Assembly (NCBI GenBank): GCA_964059195.1
Contig: CAXKWD010000005.1
Coordinates: 92,703,882-92,767,881 of the forward strand
Origin: Ectobius pallidus
Lineage: Eukaryota > Arthropoda > Insecta > Blattodea > Ectobiidae
Length of the DNA stretch: 64,000 nt
Reading direction: 5' to 3'
The notes under the pieces were generated by a model. That model was not told the DNA's origin. It saw nothing but the letters and a program-made list of their open reading frames with translations, and did no database searches. The translations under genes and the position numbers were made by a program. Below, in pieces: positions 23,497 through 35,498 of the stretch. Position 1 is the stretch's first letter, and every line of letters starts with the position of its first letter.

Positions 23497-23912
23497 AGGT
23501 CCACCGCTGTGGCTCAGGGGATGCGTCCAATCCTCTCACGCAGCGGGCCCGAGTTCGATTCCTGGTCGTGAGGTTTTTTCCGGGGTTTTCCCTCACCTGT
23601 GAAACAAATGTCAGGTAACTTTAGGCCCTTGTGGTCCCCGGATATCATCTGGACGTCATTATCATCTTCATCCCCATCCTCGCCTTGTTCTGAGTGAGTG
23701 TGTGTGTTGTGTTCGTGTTGTCTCGGAGGTGGCCCCGGCATTGGGCTGATCACTCATCCGGGGAGGCCCTCCATGTCCTTGTCTGGTCAAAAAAGTATGT
23801 CTGTCTGTGTTGTGATCCATAGTTCATTCCTCTCCTGACAGGTCGCGGCCCGGGCGGCGCGGGCCACATAAAGGTCCCTACAAGGGAGAGGTAAAACTAC
23901 GAAAGAGAAAAG
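23497..23912 (+). repeat. Full-length tRNA-derived SINE (family 2) with 12-bp target-site duplication
   Basis: The A box TGGCTCAGGGGATGCG and B box AGTTCGATTCC are spaced as in a tRNA gene. The body contains CAGGTAACTTTAGGCCCTTG, GGATATCATCTGGACGTCAT, GGCATTGGGCTGATCACTC and ends GGGAGAGGTAAAACTACG. AGAAGAATGTGC flanks it on both sides (23485-23496 and 23913-23924), giving exact limits and showing LINE-type insertion. Relatives: 3870-4170, 24150-24370 (minus) and 56240-56690. Confidence 0.82.
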
Positions 23913-24149
23913 AGAAGAATGTGCCGAAGCGACAGGCGGGTCACCGTCGTCAATATTTAAAATTCGAAACGAAGCTTCGCGCGGGCCTATTGTGACTCCG
24001 AGAAAGAAGAAGACATTGAAACGAGTAAGGAAGAACAGCAGGAAAGAAACATATTCAGATTTTGTGAGGGCTAGAATCCGCCGGAAAGTTCACGGTTTCT
24101 TTTTTGAAAACCGACCTCCGTCATTATCTTTGATCCTGAATGCTGTGAA

Positions 24150-24370
24150 TGAGAACCATGATCTACCTCCCTAATTTCACCAGTTGCTCACACACTCATG
24201 CCGAACAAGGCATGGATGAGATGATGATGATCATAATGAAATGACGGTCAAATGATATCCTGGAACTACAAGGGCTTAAAAGTTACCCGACAATCGCCTC
24301 ACAGGTGATGAAAAATCCCACCTAGGCAACTTGTAACGCCCGGGAGTCGAACCCAGATTCCATGCATCCC
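24150..24370 (-). repeat. Diverged SINE (family 2), minus strand
   Basis: Reverse complement shows GGGTTCGACTCCCGGGCG (B box), ACAAGTTGCCTAGGTGGG, CACCTGTGAGG and GGATATCATTTGACCGTCAT, parallel to the SINE at 23497-23912. Confidence 0.6.
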
Positions 24371-25136
24371 ATGCGCCATATCATTAATATTCATATTATT
24401 TGTATTATTATAGTAGTATTTACGCTAATATTTGAACTGACGTATATAAGGCAACCACAAAAGAACGAATGCATTCCTGCTAATGAGCAAGGAGTTCCCT
24501 CTGTGCCGTACCCGACTTCCAGCGGTGACGAGTATTCAAAATATTACTGTCTGTTGTTAATTTCATTTAAATTTAATAGTCAGTTCTTAATTTTATTAAG
24601 TTTCAGTACAGCATAATTCAGTGATAGAAATATCAATTGTCATGGCTAGTTGTGGAGCGAAATTAAACGAAACACTGTAGTCCTACTATTTTACGTTTAT
24701 TGATGCGCGAATGTATCATCGTTTCATTGTACTGTTAATAGAATAATTTTATTAGTTATTGCCTCACAGAGCAGAGAGTCAGTTGGCAGGCCCAACGTTA
24801 ACTGACGTGTGTCTGAAAGTTATGAGCACGCTGTACTTTGTTAGAAAGAGAGGTGCTAACGGTACTATTGTCATCTCTGTCTTTCGGGTAGGTGATTCAC
24901 GGCAACCGTGTAGCCCATAAGAGCAATGCTTTTTTCTCAATGTGGAATAGCCTATATTGATGTGCATCCGTCTGCTATTGTTGATGTGTTATGGCTTGCT
25001 GCTAATTTAAACTGATATTGAATTATAATGAATATGATAGGATGAAATAGCGGCGGTGAGTCATGATAAATAAATTTCCCAATTTGCTTTTGGCTTTACG
25101 ACTGGAAAAACAATGAAGAAACCAAAGTGAATTTAG

Positions 25137-25346
25137 CCGGCCCCGGAGTTCGAACACGGGACCATCCGAATTCGAGTCCAAGGTACTACCATCTCGAAAT
25201 TGAAGTTGTTTGCTCAACAATAATATATAATGGTACAATTGCAGCCCCGGGGTTCGAACACGGGACCATCCGAATGCGAGTCCAAGGTACTACCATCTCG
25301 AAATTGAAGTTGTTTGCTCAGCAGTAATATATAATGGTACAATTGC
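25137..25346 (-). repeat. Tandem duplication of a tRNA-like SINE segment
   Basis: Two copies of a roughly 104-bp unit, nearly identical, each containing GTTCGAACACGGGACCATCC on the plus strand (B-box-like GTTCGAAC on the minus strand) and TATATAATGGTACAATTGCA. Differences are a handful of substitutions. Confidence 0.65.
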
Positions 25347-25915
25347 AGCTGCAATAAAATTTATTTGGCTGAAAAAATATAGGCATGTAAAAGTTTTTTA
25401 TGCAATGAATCAAAATAAGAAAATAGACATCTGAAAATATTTGGCTAATTAAGGTAATGAATATGTACATATTATTTATAGAAGTATTCCTGCTAAAGGT
25501 AAACATATTTTATGTTATTTTGATTCATAAAGATTGTTTAACAGAACTCTCTCCTTCTATTATAAACAGTATTGTCCACCTGACCACAAAATAAATTTAA
25601 CCAAAAGTTCAATGTATGCAATGTTTACTTAGCCCTTCATTCTACATTAGTGCAATATTAATTGAATACTTACATATATAGCACTCATGTATACAATTTC
25701 CATAAATACTGTTACATATTCTTCGATAATGTTATGGAGCTGATGAAGCTGACTTGTAAATGTCTATATAAAGTTTCATTTTAAGTACTGCGGACTAGTA
25801 CCGTTAAGGTAAAAAAATTAGGCTCTTGTAACGTTAAAGGGTATCGCCAGATGTCACTGCCGTTCCCTTTCGTACAAATAATTATCAGTTTCCTTCATTT
25901 TAACCAATACAAATA

Positions 25916-26619
25916 CAGTGAGTCCCACGCAAGAGTTGGCCAATGACGCGGGTTTCTGCGTCGTGGCTGGCACAACTCCAACTCCCGAGCGATCGGGTGA
26001 AATATCTACGCAAATAATGCCGCGGTCGATAATGATTCAGGTTCTCACATTTACAGTTAAAATTACAATGAAAATAACCACGTACCTCATCACAAGAGGT
26101 GTTGGAAATGTTCTCCTCTTGCGTCCACACAATATCTGACACCTTTTTTAGGAAGTTTTCGTTCACGCACATAAGTTCAGCTTCCGAGACAGAGTTACTG
26201 TCTCTTGTGATAGGCTTATGTGATGTTGTCTTTAAATTCTTCTAACAGTATGTAAATATTATTTATGGGGAAACTTGAGAAATAAAGTGTATAGGTCAAT
26301 TTCCCATACATAAGAAGAACTTCAATACAATATCACAAGAGAAATTAATCCTATCTCGGAAGCTGAACTTACGTGCATGAAAGAAAATTTCCTAAAAAGA
26401 TGCCTGGATGCAAGAGGAGAACATTTCCAACATATCTTGTGATAAGGTACGTGGTTATTTTCATTGTAATTTTAACTGTAAATGTGAGAATCTGAATCAT
26501 TATACCGGCCGCGGCATTATTTGCGTAGATATTTTCACCCGATCGCTCGGGAGTTGGAGCTGTGCCAGCCGCGACGCAGAAAGCCGCGTCATTGGCCAAC
26601 TCTTGCGTGGGACTCACTG
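25916..26619. mobile_element. Fold-back element with about 290-bp terminal inverted repeats, TA target
   Basis: The left arm (25916 to about 26206) and right arm (about 26336 to 26619) are reverse complements over about 285-290 bp. They start CAGTGAGTCCCACGCAAGAG and end CTCTTGCGTGGGACTCACTG. TA flanks both ends (25914-25915, 26620-26621), as for Tc1/mariner-like insertion. The loop is about 130 bp and non-coding. The open frames in both arms are mirror copies and probably meaningless. Confidence 0.8.
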
Positions 26620-27159
26620 TACCATTATTACTACTACTACTGTGATCGTGTACCTATTAATCATTTACAATATTCAAAATAATATAAATAACTATTTCGG
26701 CAGTAAAAATTTGGTCCATAAACTAGATTGTTTTTAACAACTCACAATCTTAAGCTAATACAATATAATGATAATAGTATCGCTCAAAACATTACTTGTG
26801 ACCTATATTTCTCCCTCGTTCATTCAAAGTCTGCAATTCCATATCAAAGCGAAGGTTTTATTGAACTATTCTATAACTGTATAACTTCAAGAGAGATATT
26901 ACAAATAAATTTATATTTCAGCAAATGTAGAAGCAATGTTCATTCATATTCACATGTCATTTATTCCAAACAAATTGTTGCCAACCAAAAGAGCCTGAAT
27001 TCCGTTTCATACGAAATTACCAAAAAGTATTGTGATTACTATTCTAAGCAAAAGCAAACTGAAATTGTTTTCATTTTAAAATTTACTGTGCCAGCGCTCG
27101 TTTTGTTAGTTTGGCGCTTGCCTTTTAAGTTCTATATAATGGTCTTACATCGTTAACAA

Positions 27160-27590
27160 CTATTACCAACAAGCAAACGGGGTACTAATTTATTCAAGGC
27201 TAAGCACATTGCTATCGGTTTCAGAATAACATAAGTAATATATTCATTCCTGCATATGCGATAAGGCGGTGCTGCATTACGCGACATTTTAATGAACATG
27301 ACATGACCTTACTACATGCCATAGACTAACGCCTGCTGCTCATTGTCAACTTTTCCTTTAAATGTATTGTACAAGAATCCATTTTTGTCATATTCACAAT
27401 TTCACTTTCGTCAAATGTTTGGTCAAGCCTTTGGGCAAATAGAACATGTTCTATTCCATTCAGTCGTTTGACGAAGTCAACCTATCAGAATAACGTACGG
27501 CGCCTGTCACTATTTGGTAGAACTGGTTTTGGAAATGTGGGGGTGCAGCTTCTGTTCGGTTATCTCTCATATTCTTCTCTCCTAATCAGT
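27160..27590. other. Intron of gene B, no features seen
   Basis: A+T-rich; contains no supported gene or repeat boundary. Confidence 0.35.
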
Positions 27591-27599
27591 ATATCTCGA

Positions 27600-27896
27600 T
27601 AATAATGGTAATAAACTTTTTGGAATTTTACTGTGATTCACAGCCTAAGAGCTATAAGTGTTCCAAATTTCAAGTTCCTAGCTCATCTGAAAGTGGACAA
27701 ACATTAATGTCGGTGTGCCGAGCCGAACCCTTTCTCGGGGGGTTTTTAGGGCTAAAAATTAAAAAAATAAACTTTTTGGAATTTTCCTGTGGTTTACAGC
27801 CTAAAAGCTATACGTGTACCAAATTTCAAGTTTCTAGCTCATCTGGAAGTGGGCAAACATTAATGTCAGTGAGTGAGTCAGCCATGTTGACTTTAT
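27600..27896 (+). repeat. Two-unit tandem repeat (~165 bp per unit)
   Basis: AAACTTTTTGGAATTTT, CAGCCTAAGAGCTATA and TTCTAGCTCATCTGGAAGTG occur twice in order. A third, single unit lies at about 32735-32870, and a looser relative at 57090-57215 ends in the same GTCAGTGAGTGAGTGAG words. An interspersed repeat of unknown class. Confidence 0.6.
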
Positions 27897-28510
27897 AGTA
27901 CTACAGTATCAGAAAGATACTATTTTCGGAACTGATCAATATAATGAATGTTACAACACACCTCATTGACTTATAGGCCTATAGACAATTTGAAATTAAA
28001 TACGGGAACATAGGAAAGAACCACTAGTCATATGTGTAGGCTATAATTCAAGGTAGTTTGTCAGAATTCTCAGTAGTTCAATGATAAACTAGACTGCGAT
28101 ACCATAGGTTTCGGGTTCGTGCCCAGAATCAATTTTTGTTGTTGCTTTCAATACTATGTGTGCTTATGTTTTGCTTTCTTTCTCTAATGGACATAGGAAA
28201 TCCTTACAATAAGTTAGATTGCGAAGTTTATAAAATCACGTTCAATAGCAGTAGCTATCCTACAAAAAGCTGCAGTCACAAGATGCTACAAAATGTTGCC
28301 AGAAGCTTAGATTTTTTAAAAATATAAATTATGTTACGTTACTTTTACTTAACGCCATTTAGATCAGTAAGTAAACTGTGGTATCCTAGAAGATTCACTA
28401 TTAAACTCTTATTTCCCTTTTTAACCAAAAAGTTACTTGCCCACGGTTACAAGCATAGCTTGATCTAATTCTTAAAAACCATTCGATTTTTGTTAACACT
28501 TTTATCTTAC

Positions 28511-28566
28511 CTCGGTAACGAAGCTGCTGATTGTGCTTTCCGTTGTATCCATTGCCAGCACGAAGT
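28511..28566 (-). CDS. Exon 2 of gene B
   Basis: Acceptor TTCTTTCTTTCTAG and donor GAG/GTAAGAT frame a 56-nt exon. It begins in phase 1 (G+AC gives Asp) and ends in phase 0, reading FVLAMDTTESTISSFVTE. It is the same length (56 nt) and phase as exon 2 of gene D, LSRCADTTDRSFSTFVSE, with DTT and the F-V-x-E ending shared. Phases agree with the signal exon upstream and exon 3 downstream. Confidence 0.62.
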
Positions 28567-29095
28567 CTAGAAAGAAAGAACTAATCTGTACAAGGTTGGG
28601 AATATTCGAAATTAGAATTGATAAAAGTATTATGATTAACTTATAGCATTGTAGGGGAATAACAATAATGCTACAGTCGAGGTAATAGGTAATCTGGGGG
28701 TGAATAAGACAAGAGAATAATTGAATTGTTCGTTTAAATTTTTTCCTGGAATATGTTGCAGAAATTATCGTTGAACAGAAACAGTCGTATGTAATTTGGC
28801 TATAACGTTAATTAAGGTACTCGTATGGAACTTATGAAACCAGCTTTGCTCGTATCTTAACAAGTGTCATTATAGGCTCGTTGCATAAGTATTATGTGAT
28901 TATTAAGTATCCTTAAGGCTGATTTAAATTAATCCTCCTAATATACACATTATTTTTTTACAGTAATTTTATAACCTCTTAAATCGTTCCATGATGTGTA
29001 GCCTATTGTCATTATAAGCTATGCTATTTTGAAGTAAAACGCTCAATATTAAGTTTTCGCGTTAGAAGGTAACCGTTACTGATACGTTTCATTAT

Positions 29096-29527
29096 TAAGT
29101 ACCAGTATGGTACTTTATGAGATGGTGTGGGGGTCGGAAAATGTCTGTCCGTGTGTCTGTTGCCGCGATAACTCAAATACGCTTTGTCGGATTTTCATGA
29201 AACTTGGTATACTAGTTTATAATGTCATGGGAAGAAATCTATTGATATTGGACCAAATCAGCGTACCGGTACCGGAATAATACCCAATTTAGTGCTTATT
29301 TTATGGTAATATATTAAAAAAGGCGCGGTAACTCAAATACGCTTTATTGGATTGTCATGGAACTTAGTATATGCATTCATAATATCCATGGGAAGAATTA
29401 TATTGATATTGGACCAAAGCGGTTGACTGGTACCGGAGTAGTGCCCAATTTAATGCGTATTTTATTGTAATATATTAGAAAGAATTTATCAAATGCAAAT
29501 CAGTTCTCATGACAACATATTGTTTTA
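29096..29527 (+). repeat. Interspersed repeat, two-unit copy of the 14-kb family
   Basis: Starts TTAAGTACCAGTATGGTACT, has GGAAAATGTCTGTCCGTGTG, then two units with AACTCAAATACGCTTT, and ends CTCATGACAACATATTGTTT. Compare 14002-14893 (five units) and 54263-54714 (two units). Confidence 0.7.
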
Positions 29528-29529
29528 AG

Positions 29530-29770
29530 GCTCGTGTCCACTTGAGGGCTGAGAGTGCGAGAAACTCTCGAGAGTTTCATTTCGGTAGCCTATGTGGACA
29601 CGCGTCTGAGAGCACTGTCTGATAGGTAATGGAGAGTTTCATTCAGAGAGTCAACTCGCAGGTGGACACGCCTTTGCAATCAATCTCCGAGAGCAGCTCG
29701 CACTATACGAATCTGTTTCGTATAGCTGAGAGTTCTCTGAGAGTGGATATTGTGTATATTGCGCCCACTA
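29530..29770. repeat. Short-motif repeat region (GAGAGTTTC / GTGGACACGC words)
   Basis: GTCCACTTGAGGGCTGAGAG, GTGGACACGCGTCTGAGAGC and GGTGGACACGCC alternate with GAGAGTTTC words in about 230 bp. Probably a transposon fragment; no class is assigned. Confidence 0.4.
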
Positions 29771-29774
29771 AGCC

Positions 29775-31945
29775 ATATAATAAAACTGATATAAAGAAAT
29801 TTCATAACTGTCGATTCTAGAGCAAATCTTGTGCTGCCATATGGGCATACAGATTCGAAATGAACGATTAAAACAAACCACACATTCATGAACCCTGCCC
29901 AAATCACTCAAATCATGCATTAAAAAAAACTTCCTAAGATTTGATTTCCCTAGCCCTCCCCCCAAAAGAAACCCGTACAGTAAGTTCCGTCCTAACCATT
30001 CAATGTTTTCCCATTTAGGCATGTTTCATGTGCGGATTAACAAAATCGAAGCGATCGACAAATTGATGTGTTACATCGCAAAATATCAATTTCAAAGAAG
30101 TTCATTTTTTCCCGGTAAACCGAGCAAAACCACATTCAATTAAATTCAGAATTGAATACTATCTTGTTAATAGGTGGCGTTGTATGTACACAGAAATACC
30201 AGCTGAAATATTATATTATACTTTTTTTCTCGTTTAAACAGGTCGAGGTGGAAATATCTTAGAACGGTTGGAATTTTAAGAATAGTGAATCCAATCATAT
30301 GTTTTTCTTTTTGTTAGGAATTATCACTGCACCACTTATGACGCCATTGCCATCTGCAAAAATAAATATCAGTACCGCAGATTTCCAGAGAACAATCCTA
30401 CTCGCAGAATATTATAAACGAACCCTTCAAGTTGTCTGCAGTTGATCATTCCCTTGAAATTCTACATAGGCTATCCCACCATACCAAAAACCTATTCAAT
30501 CCTCCTACCTCTATCTGTCTGCCACTGGTAGACAACATTATGCTAACAGTAAATACAATTAAAAACTACTTTAGGATGTGAGTTTCAGAACTTACCTTAT
30601 CCAAAATTTTTAATTTAAAAAAATAGTAAAAACATAGTGTCTGTTCTTGTCGAAATTGAGAGAAATTCTAACATTAAGTAGCATTGTAATGCTCAAGTAA
30701 TCGTGTTCTTTTATGACCATTTTACAATACTTAAAATTTTAGTTATTACAAAAATAAGAATTAATATGACTACTTTTGAAAACAAAACTGGGTATGAAAC
30801 AAGTTGTGGAACTAGTAACGTATGATTAAAAAATGTAACAAACGTGATAAAGTAGAACATACTGAAGAAAAAATAATAACCATAAGAACTGTTTATATCT
30901 TAACTTTTATGATTTTCATCTGAACTATATAAGAAAACATGTCTTCGAAACCCGTGTTAAATTTATGATGAAAATATAAAGAAAACTAGTACCGATAGTT
31001 ACTTTAACAATGACGGACCATGTAGATAAGGCTGTATGTGGTGTAACCTCATTGGTTTAATAAAACAAAAATATTAACGAAATTATTATCTCCCCACTTC
31101 TTGTTTAATAGGCTTCTTATGTAACTTCGAAGTTTCCATTAACCTCAAATTTATCAGTTTTCTCTTAAACAAAAATAATTCAAGCACGAAATATTTAATA
31201 CGTTGTGTTTTTTCATGTACATAACCGAATTAAGAGGTTTTTGCTAAAAAATATTTTCAAGGCAAGTTTTGAAATAATCTTCTTAGACTGTCGAAGGTAA
31301 AAGAAACAATTTTAACGGTACGATATTAATTAAAAGGAGAAAATACCACCACTGAATGTTATAAAATTATGACATACCAGGGTGACCAACTTCGATTGCT
31401 TCGCATGCAAAATACTCTTTTAGTTAAGAATAATTGCATATGATTATTAAATAGACTCAATCTGATATAAATTGAAGTTGTTAAAATTCATTATGCTTTT
31501 TTAAAAACTAAATTTATCACGGTGGTCGCAAATATGTCATACTTGCTGGCTGAAAAGCGTTGTCCATTCCATCTCTTACATTGGCAGCCATGTACAAGAA
31601 ATCAATAACCATTGCTTGCGCAAGTGCAACTCTAGGTGGCAGGAGAGTTCACGAACAGAGCAAAGCTCCCAAAATGGCTCCAGCGTATATAAGTTATTAA
31701 AAATTATTTCACAAATATTAACGCCTGTCTAAAACATAGACAATAGCCCTTACGTGCTTGTTCCGCAAACACACCTACTCGCAAAATAAACTCCTTCTTT
31801 TAGCCATCATAAACAACTATTTTCGAACTGAACAAATACAAAATACTCATCGAAATGAGCAGCGATATCAACCGTATACAATTACATCTAACTTCTTTTA
31901 AATATAATTTTGGAGCTCAAAGCGTCACTTAGTTATTATGAAGTT
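29775..31945. other. Intron 1 of gene B, mostly featureless
   Basis: A+T-rich; small frames on both strands near 29680-30022 lack motifs. A perfect donor-like AAG/GTAAGTTC on the minus strand (about 30592) has no credible exon before it. Confidence 0.4.
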
Positions 31946-31951
31946 ACAAAC

Positions 31952-32009
31952 CTGACGCCACAAAACAGCCGACTAAAAGAGCAAGCAGTAAGGAACTGCT
32001 TCTCGCCAT
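31952..32009 (-). CDS. Exon 1 of gene B: start codon and signal peptide
   Basis: The ATG at 32009 is in a strong context (AAGTAACAATGGCG). The exon encodes a textbook signal peptide, MARSSSLLLALLVGCFVAS, and ends in phase 1 with donor G/GTTTGT. Its final G joins AC of exon 2 to make Asp, just after the predicted cleavage zone (VAS/D). Together with exons 2-4 this gives a 148-residue protein: signal peptide about 1-19, luminal part about 20-95 with one NYT sequon, and hydrophobic C-terminus about 98-148. I see no TATA box; the promoter is not resolved. Confidence 0.65.
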
Positions 32010-32011
32010 TG

Positions 32012-32725
32012 TTACTTTTGAACTGCTCTTTTCTTGAACAATTGTTTCTTCGCTAAGCTATCCAGTAGGGAATAGCCCGTTATCAAAATGTTTCAGCTTG
32101 AAAGAGCATCTTTACGATACGTTAATTAATGCGCTCTGCATAATCATATTTCTTGGTTAACAGGTTTTCTATATTCCATAAAATATTATTTACCACCTGA
32201 AACAAGATCGACAAGATCTAAAACTACTCGAAAATTCGCTGAACGAATCACTTCGTTCTGTATCAGTGCATTGTGGTCAAGGAAACGTCGAAGTAGGTTA
32301 AACATTAGTGTCGGTGAGCATTTGATTTAGACTGTTGTAGATGTAAATGACGTTTACGGATATCTAGTCATTTTGTCCATGCTTGCAGGGTAGCTAGAAA
32401 TACTAAATTAGCACGCTTATGGCAGTTGGACGTGTCAGTATTTCTTTCACATCATATGATTCTGTCTTTCCTATAAGTGCGTAAAAAAATTACATAATGT
32501 GCGGGAAATGTGAAAATATATTTAAAATTTAAAAAATCTAATCTATGAAGATATGCCAAAAAAAAAAAAAAAAAAACATAGGACCAAACTTGTAGATTTC
32601 TCAAAATTCGTTCCTATTGGAGCAATCTGTATTTGATACGACTTACCGTTTAGCTACTATAAGCGTCCAAAGATGGCCTGCACAGAGTTTTAAAGTTTGA
32701 TCCGCCATTTTGAATGCTTTTGGGA
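32012..32725. other. Region upstream of gene B exon 1
   Basis: The presumed promoter/5'UTR of gene B (read on the minus strand) shows no clear TATA element; a 20-base poly-A-type run lies near 32557. No other gene is seen. Confidence 0.35.
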
Positions 32726-33579
32726 GGGGGGGATTTTAAATTTGAACTTTTTTGGAATTTTCCCGTCGGTTACAGGCTAAAAGCTATAAGTGTGAAAATG
32801 TCCCAAGTTTTTAGCTCATCTGAAAGTGAGTAAACATTGTCAGTGAATGAGTGAGATAGCAATGTGGCTTTACATTATATAGTCCAGTCAATGAATGCTC
32901 AAAAAGAGATGAAGAGGGAAATGGAAGGAACACAATTTTTTACTTTAGGACTTTATTTGGACAAGTAAGGAGGTAAACATACTAAAAGTCCCCACTCCTA
33001 GGAGGTGAGCGGGGGGCAGGGGGGCCCTTAGAAGGTCCCTTTTTTCGGTTTTTCGCTTATATCTCGGAAACTATGGGTCCTAGCGATAATATCCTTCTAT
33101 ACAAAATTAAAGATGACAAAATGCCCCACAAGATTGATTCCATTCATGTTTTCGCTATCTCACCTAGTTTTCGAGATATCTGCGCTCCAAATTAGCCAAT
33201 TTTGAAAAAAAATATAATTGCCTCGCGTTTTTTTCCTTATTTTGTTAGCTAACTCTTCGGCCCTTTGTTCTACGGAAAAGTCATAAGGAAGGAAGTTGTA
33301 GAACATTAAATTTCCTTCAAGAATATATGATAGTTTACTTCTTTATCTTCAACCGTTCAAAAATTAGAGGAATTTTAACTTTATGTGTAAATTCCGGGAT
33401 TTTGCAGAAAAACTTAACTTTCGTATTTTTCATGATTTCACTGCTGTAACTCTGTATAAAAACCAACATTACGTATATATATATGTATAAATAGTATGTA
33501 CTATATATAAGTTGTACATAAATGAATCTATATATAAATATATTGTAATATATTTTCAAGTAATATATATGCTTATGTA

Positions 33580-33860
33580 TAGTCCAGTCAATGATTGATG
33601 AATAGAGGGAAATGGAAGGAACACGGTTTTTGACTTTGGGACTTTGTTTGGACTAGTTATAAGTTAAACATACTAAAAGTCCCTACTCCTAGGAGGTGAG
33701 CAGGGGGCAGGGGGCCCGTAGAAGGTCCCTTTTTTCAGTTTTTCGCTTATATCTCGGAAACTATGGGTCCTAGCGTTAATACAACTCTATACAAAATTAA
33801 ACTTGATAAAATGCTCCATCAAGACTGATACATTTTACTTTTTTGCTATCTCACATAGTT
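33580..33860 (+). repeat. Third, partial copy of the terminal repeat inside the 3.8-kb element
   Basis: It starts TAGTCCAGTCAATGATTGAT and runs through GTCCCTACTCCTAGGAGGTG and TTTCGCTTATATCTCGGAAA in the same orientation as the left terminal repeat, with more substitutions, then fades out before the coding part. Confidence 0.7.
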
Positions 33861-33976
33861 TATTTTAACCTTGTATGTGATCGGAAATTAATTTTCAAGA
33901 GTAACAACTATTTTTTTCTAGAGTTTGAAAATAAGTATCAAACTCTCTCGGAAAGATCGAGCACTCCCCCCTTCGA

Positions 33977-35498
33977 ATGTTAGCTCGTCAATCAAGATTA
34001 ACGACTAATGGGTCTGTGGATCCTTTTTTGCTATATCAGCGCAAATCCATAAGTAGGAAAACCGACGAAGATTTGAAAACTTATTTGCAATATGAATTAG
34101 TTCCTTTCCCTTTGGCCTTCTTCAATGAGGGTGGGATGAGGAAATCGACGAAGTCAGTTCTCTAGAAAGAGCTCAATCCAACTATCAAAGATGTACGTAT
34201 GACACACTTTGACATTGTTATGGACGGAGGACTTCTCCTGCACAAAGTTATTTGGCAAAGAGGTTCCACGATATCTGTCATTTGTGATGGATATGTCAAT
34301 TTTGTGAACAGTCACTATCGTGGAAGGAGTTGCACTGTAGTGTTTGATGGGTACAAGAGCTCATCCTCAAGTACAAAGGTCACTGAGCAGCAAAGGCGGT
34401 ACCGTCTCAGTAAGTCAGCGGACACAGTAAGTCAGCGGACATACATTTCAATCAGGAGACAGTCAAAACTGTGAAGCAGGAATACTTCCTGTCAAATGTC
34501 TACAACAATAGTCTGCTGATTAACATGCTGAAAGTCACACTACAGGTACATGGAGTCAGAACCCTGCAAGCACGGAATGTTGGAGATGTTCTCATTGTAG
34601 ACATGGCTATGGAGTTGTCACATACCACCGCTGTTGCAGTTATTGGTGAGGATGTCGACCTAATAGTCCTGTTGATACCCAAAACACCTAGTGACCAGAA
34701 CATAATTTTCGTCAAGCCTGGGCGTGGAAACATAAAACCTACATTGTTTTCTACCCAGGGGCTGCGAGACATACTATTTCTGAATGCCTTCACTGGATGC
34801 GATACCACCTCAGCAGCCTTCCGAAAGAGTAAGCTGGGATTTATCAAACTGTATTTGAAGTCACTGAAGATGTCCAGGGAACTGCTGCAGTTTTCTCAGA
34901 CCCTTCCTTAACCAAGGATGATGTAGAGGAAGCTGGGGAAAAGTTTATTTTGAGGGCCCCACCTAAAGAGAAGTCTCTAAACGCTTACCGTTACCAATCC
35001 TATGTAAAATCGGTAGCCAATATCAAACCGGACATTTCGTGCCTCCCACCAACTGAGGGGCAGCGAAGCAACATTCTGAGGACATATGACAAAGTCGAGA
35101 TGTGATTGGGACATGAGCCACCACCTCAGATGTATGGGTGGGAGTTAACCAACAAATTTCTAATCCCGGTGCACAGTGAGCAGCAGGCTGCACCGGATGA
35201 AATATTATTTTTTTTTTGTCAGTGCACAAAGGATTCTGCCACCACCAAATGCGGATGCAGAAAGGCATCTCTCAGGTGTTCCCCTGAGTGCCAAAACTGC
35301 CAAGGGAAATGTCTTAATGGGGGCCCCCTCTTGGACAATGAGGATAAAGAACTAGACATTGATCCTCTACCAGTTATCCTAGAAGATGTATCCCCTTTCT
35401 CAATGGATGAAGAAGAAAACGAAGCAGAACAACACCCAGGACCAAGTTACCATTACAAGGAAGGACCCTCCGGCTCCAAGAGAGTCAGGAATTTATAA
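33977..35498 (+). pseudogene. Transposon-borne PIN/XPG-like nuclease plus CXC-type cysteine-rich protein, frameshifted
   Basis: Four collinear frames make up one broken gene: 33977-34165, 34199-34474, 34471-34911 and 35106-35498. The first two hold FDIVMDGGLLLHKVIWQRG and ISVICDGY. The third has GEDVDLIVLLI, FVKPGRGNIKPTLF and NAFTGCDTTSAAF, hallmarks of a PIN/FEN-like nuclease family common in insect and cnidarian transposon proteins. The last has a CXC-type cluster, CGCRKASLRCSPECQNC, and an acidic tail. Breaks are a stop near 34163, a frameshift near 34450 (the other frame continues into KQEYFLSN) and a frame change around 34905-35100. It lies between the long terminal repeats and is presumably the element's own gene, now inactive. 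The family is recognised by motif; its biochemical role is not established. Confidence 0.65.

Noticed and set aside
23514..23753. Overlapping frames of 61-79 codons
   Set aside because: They lie entirely within the SINE at 23497-23912.
26728..27156. 142-codon plus-strand frame
   Set aside because: Starts shortly after the fold-back element, has no recognisable domain, paralogue or splice context, and its composition is that of A+T-rich noncoding DNA. Left out, though its length is a little unusual.
30560..30640. Minus-strand donor AAG/GTAAGTTC as an extra exon
   Set aside because: The sequence before it is an A/T-rich run without an acceptor giving a plausible open exon.
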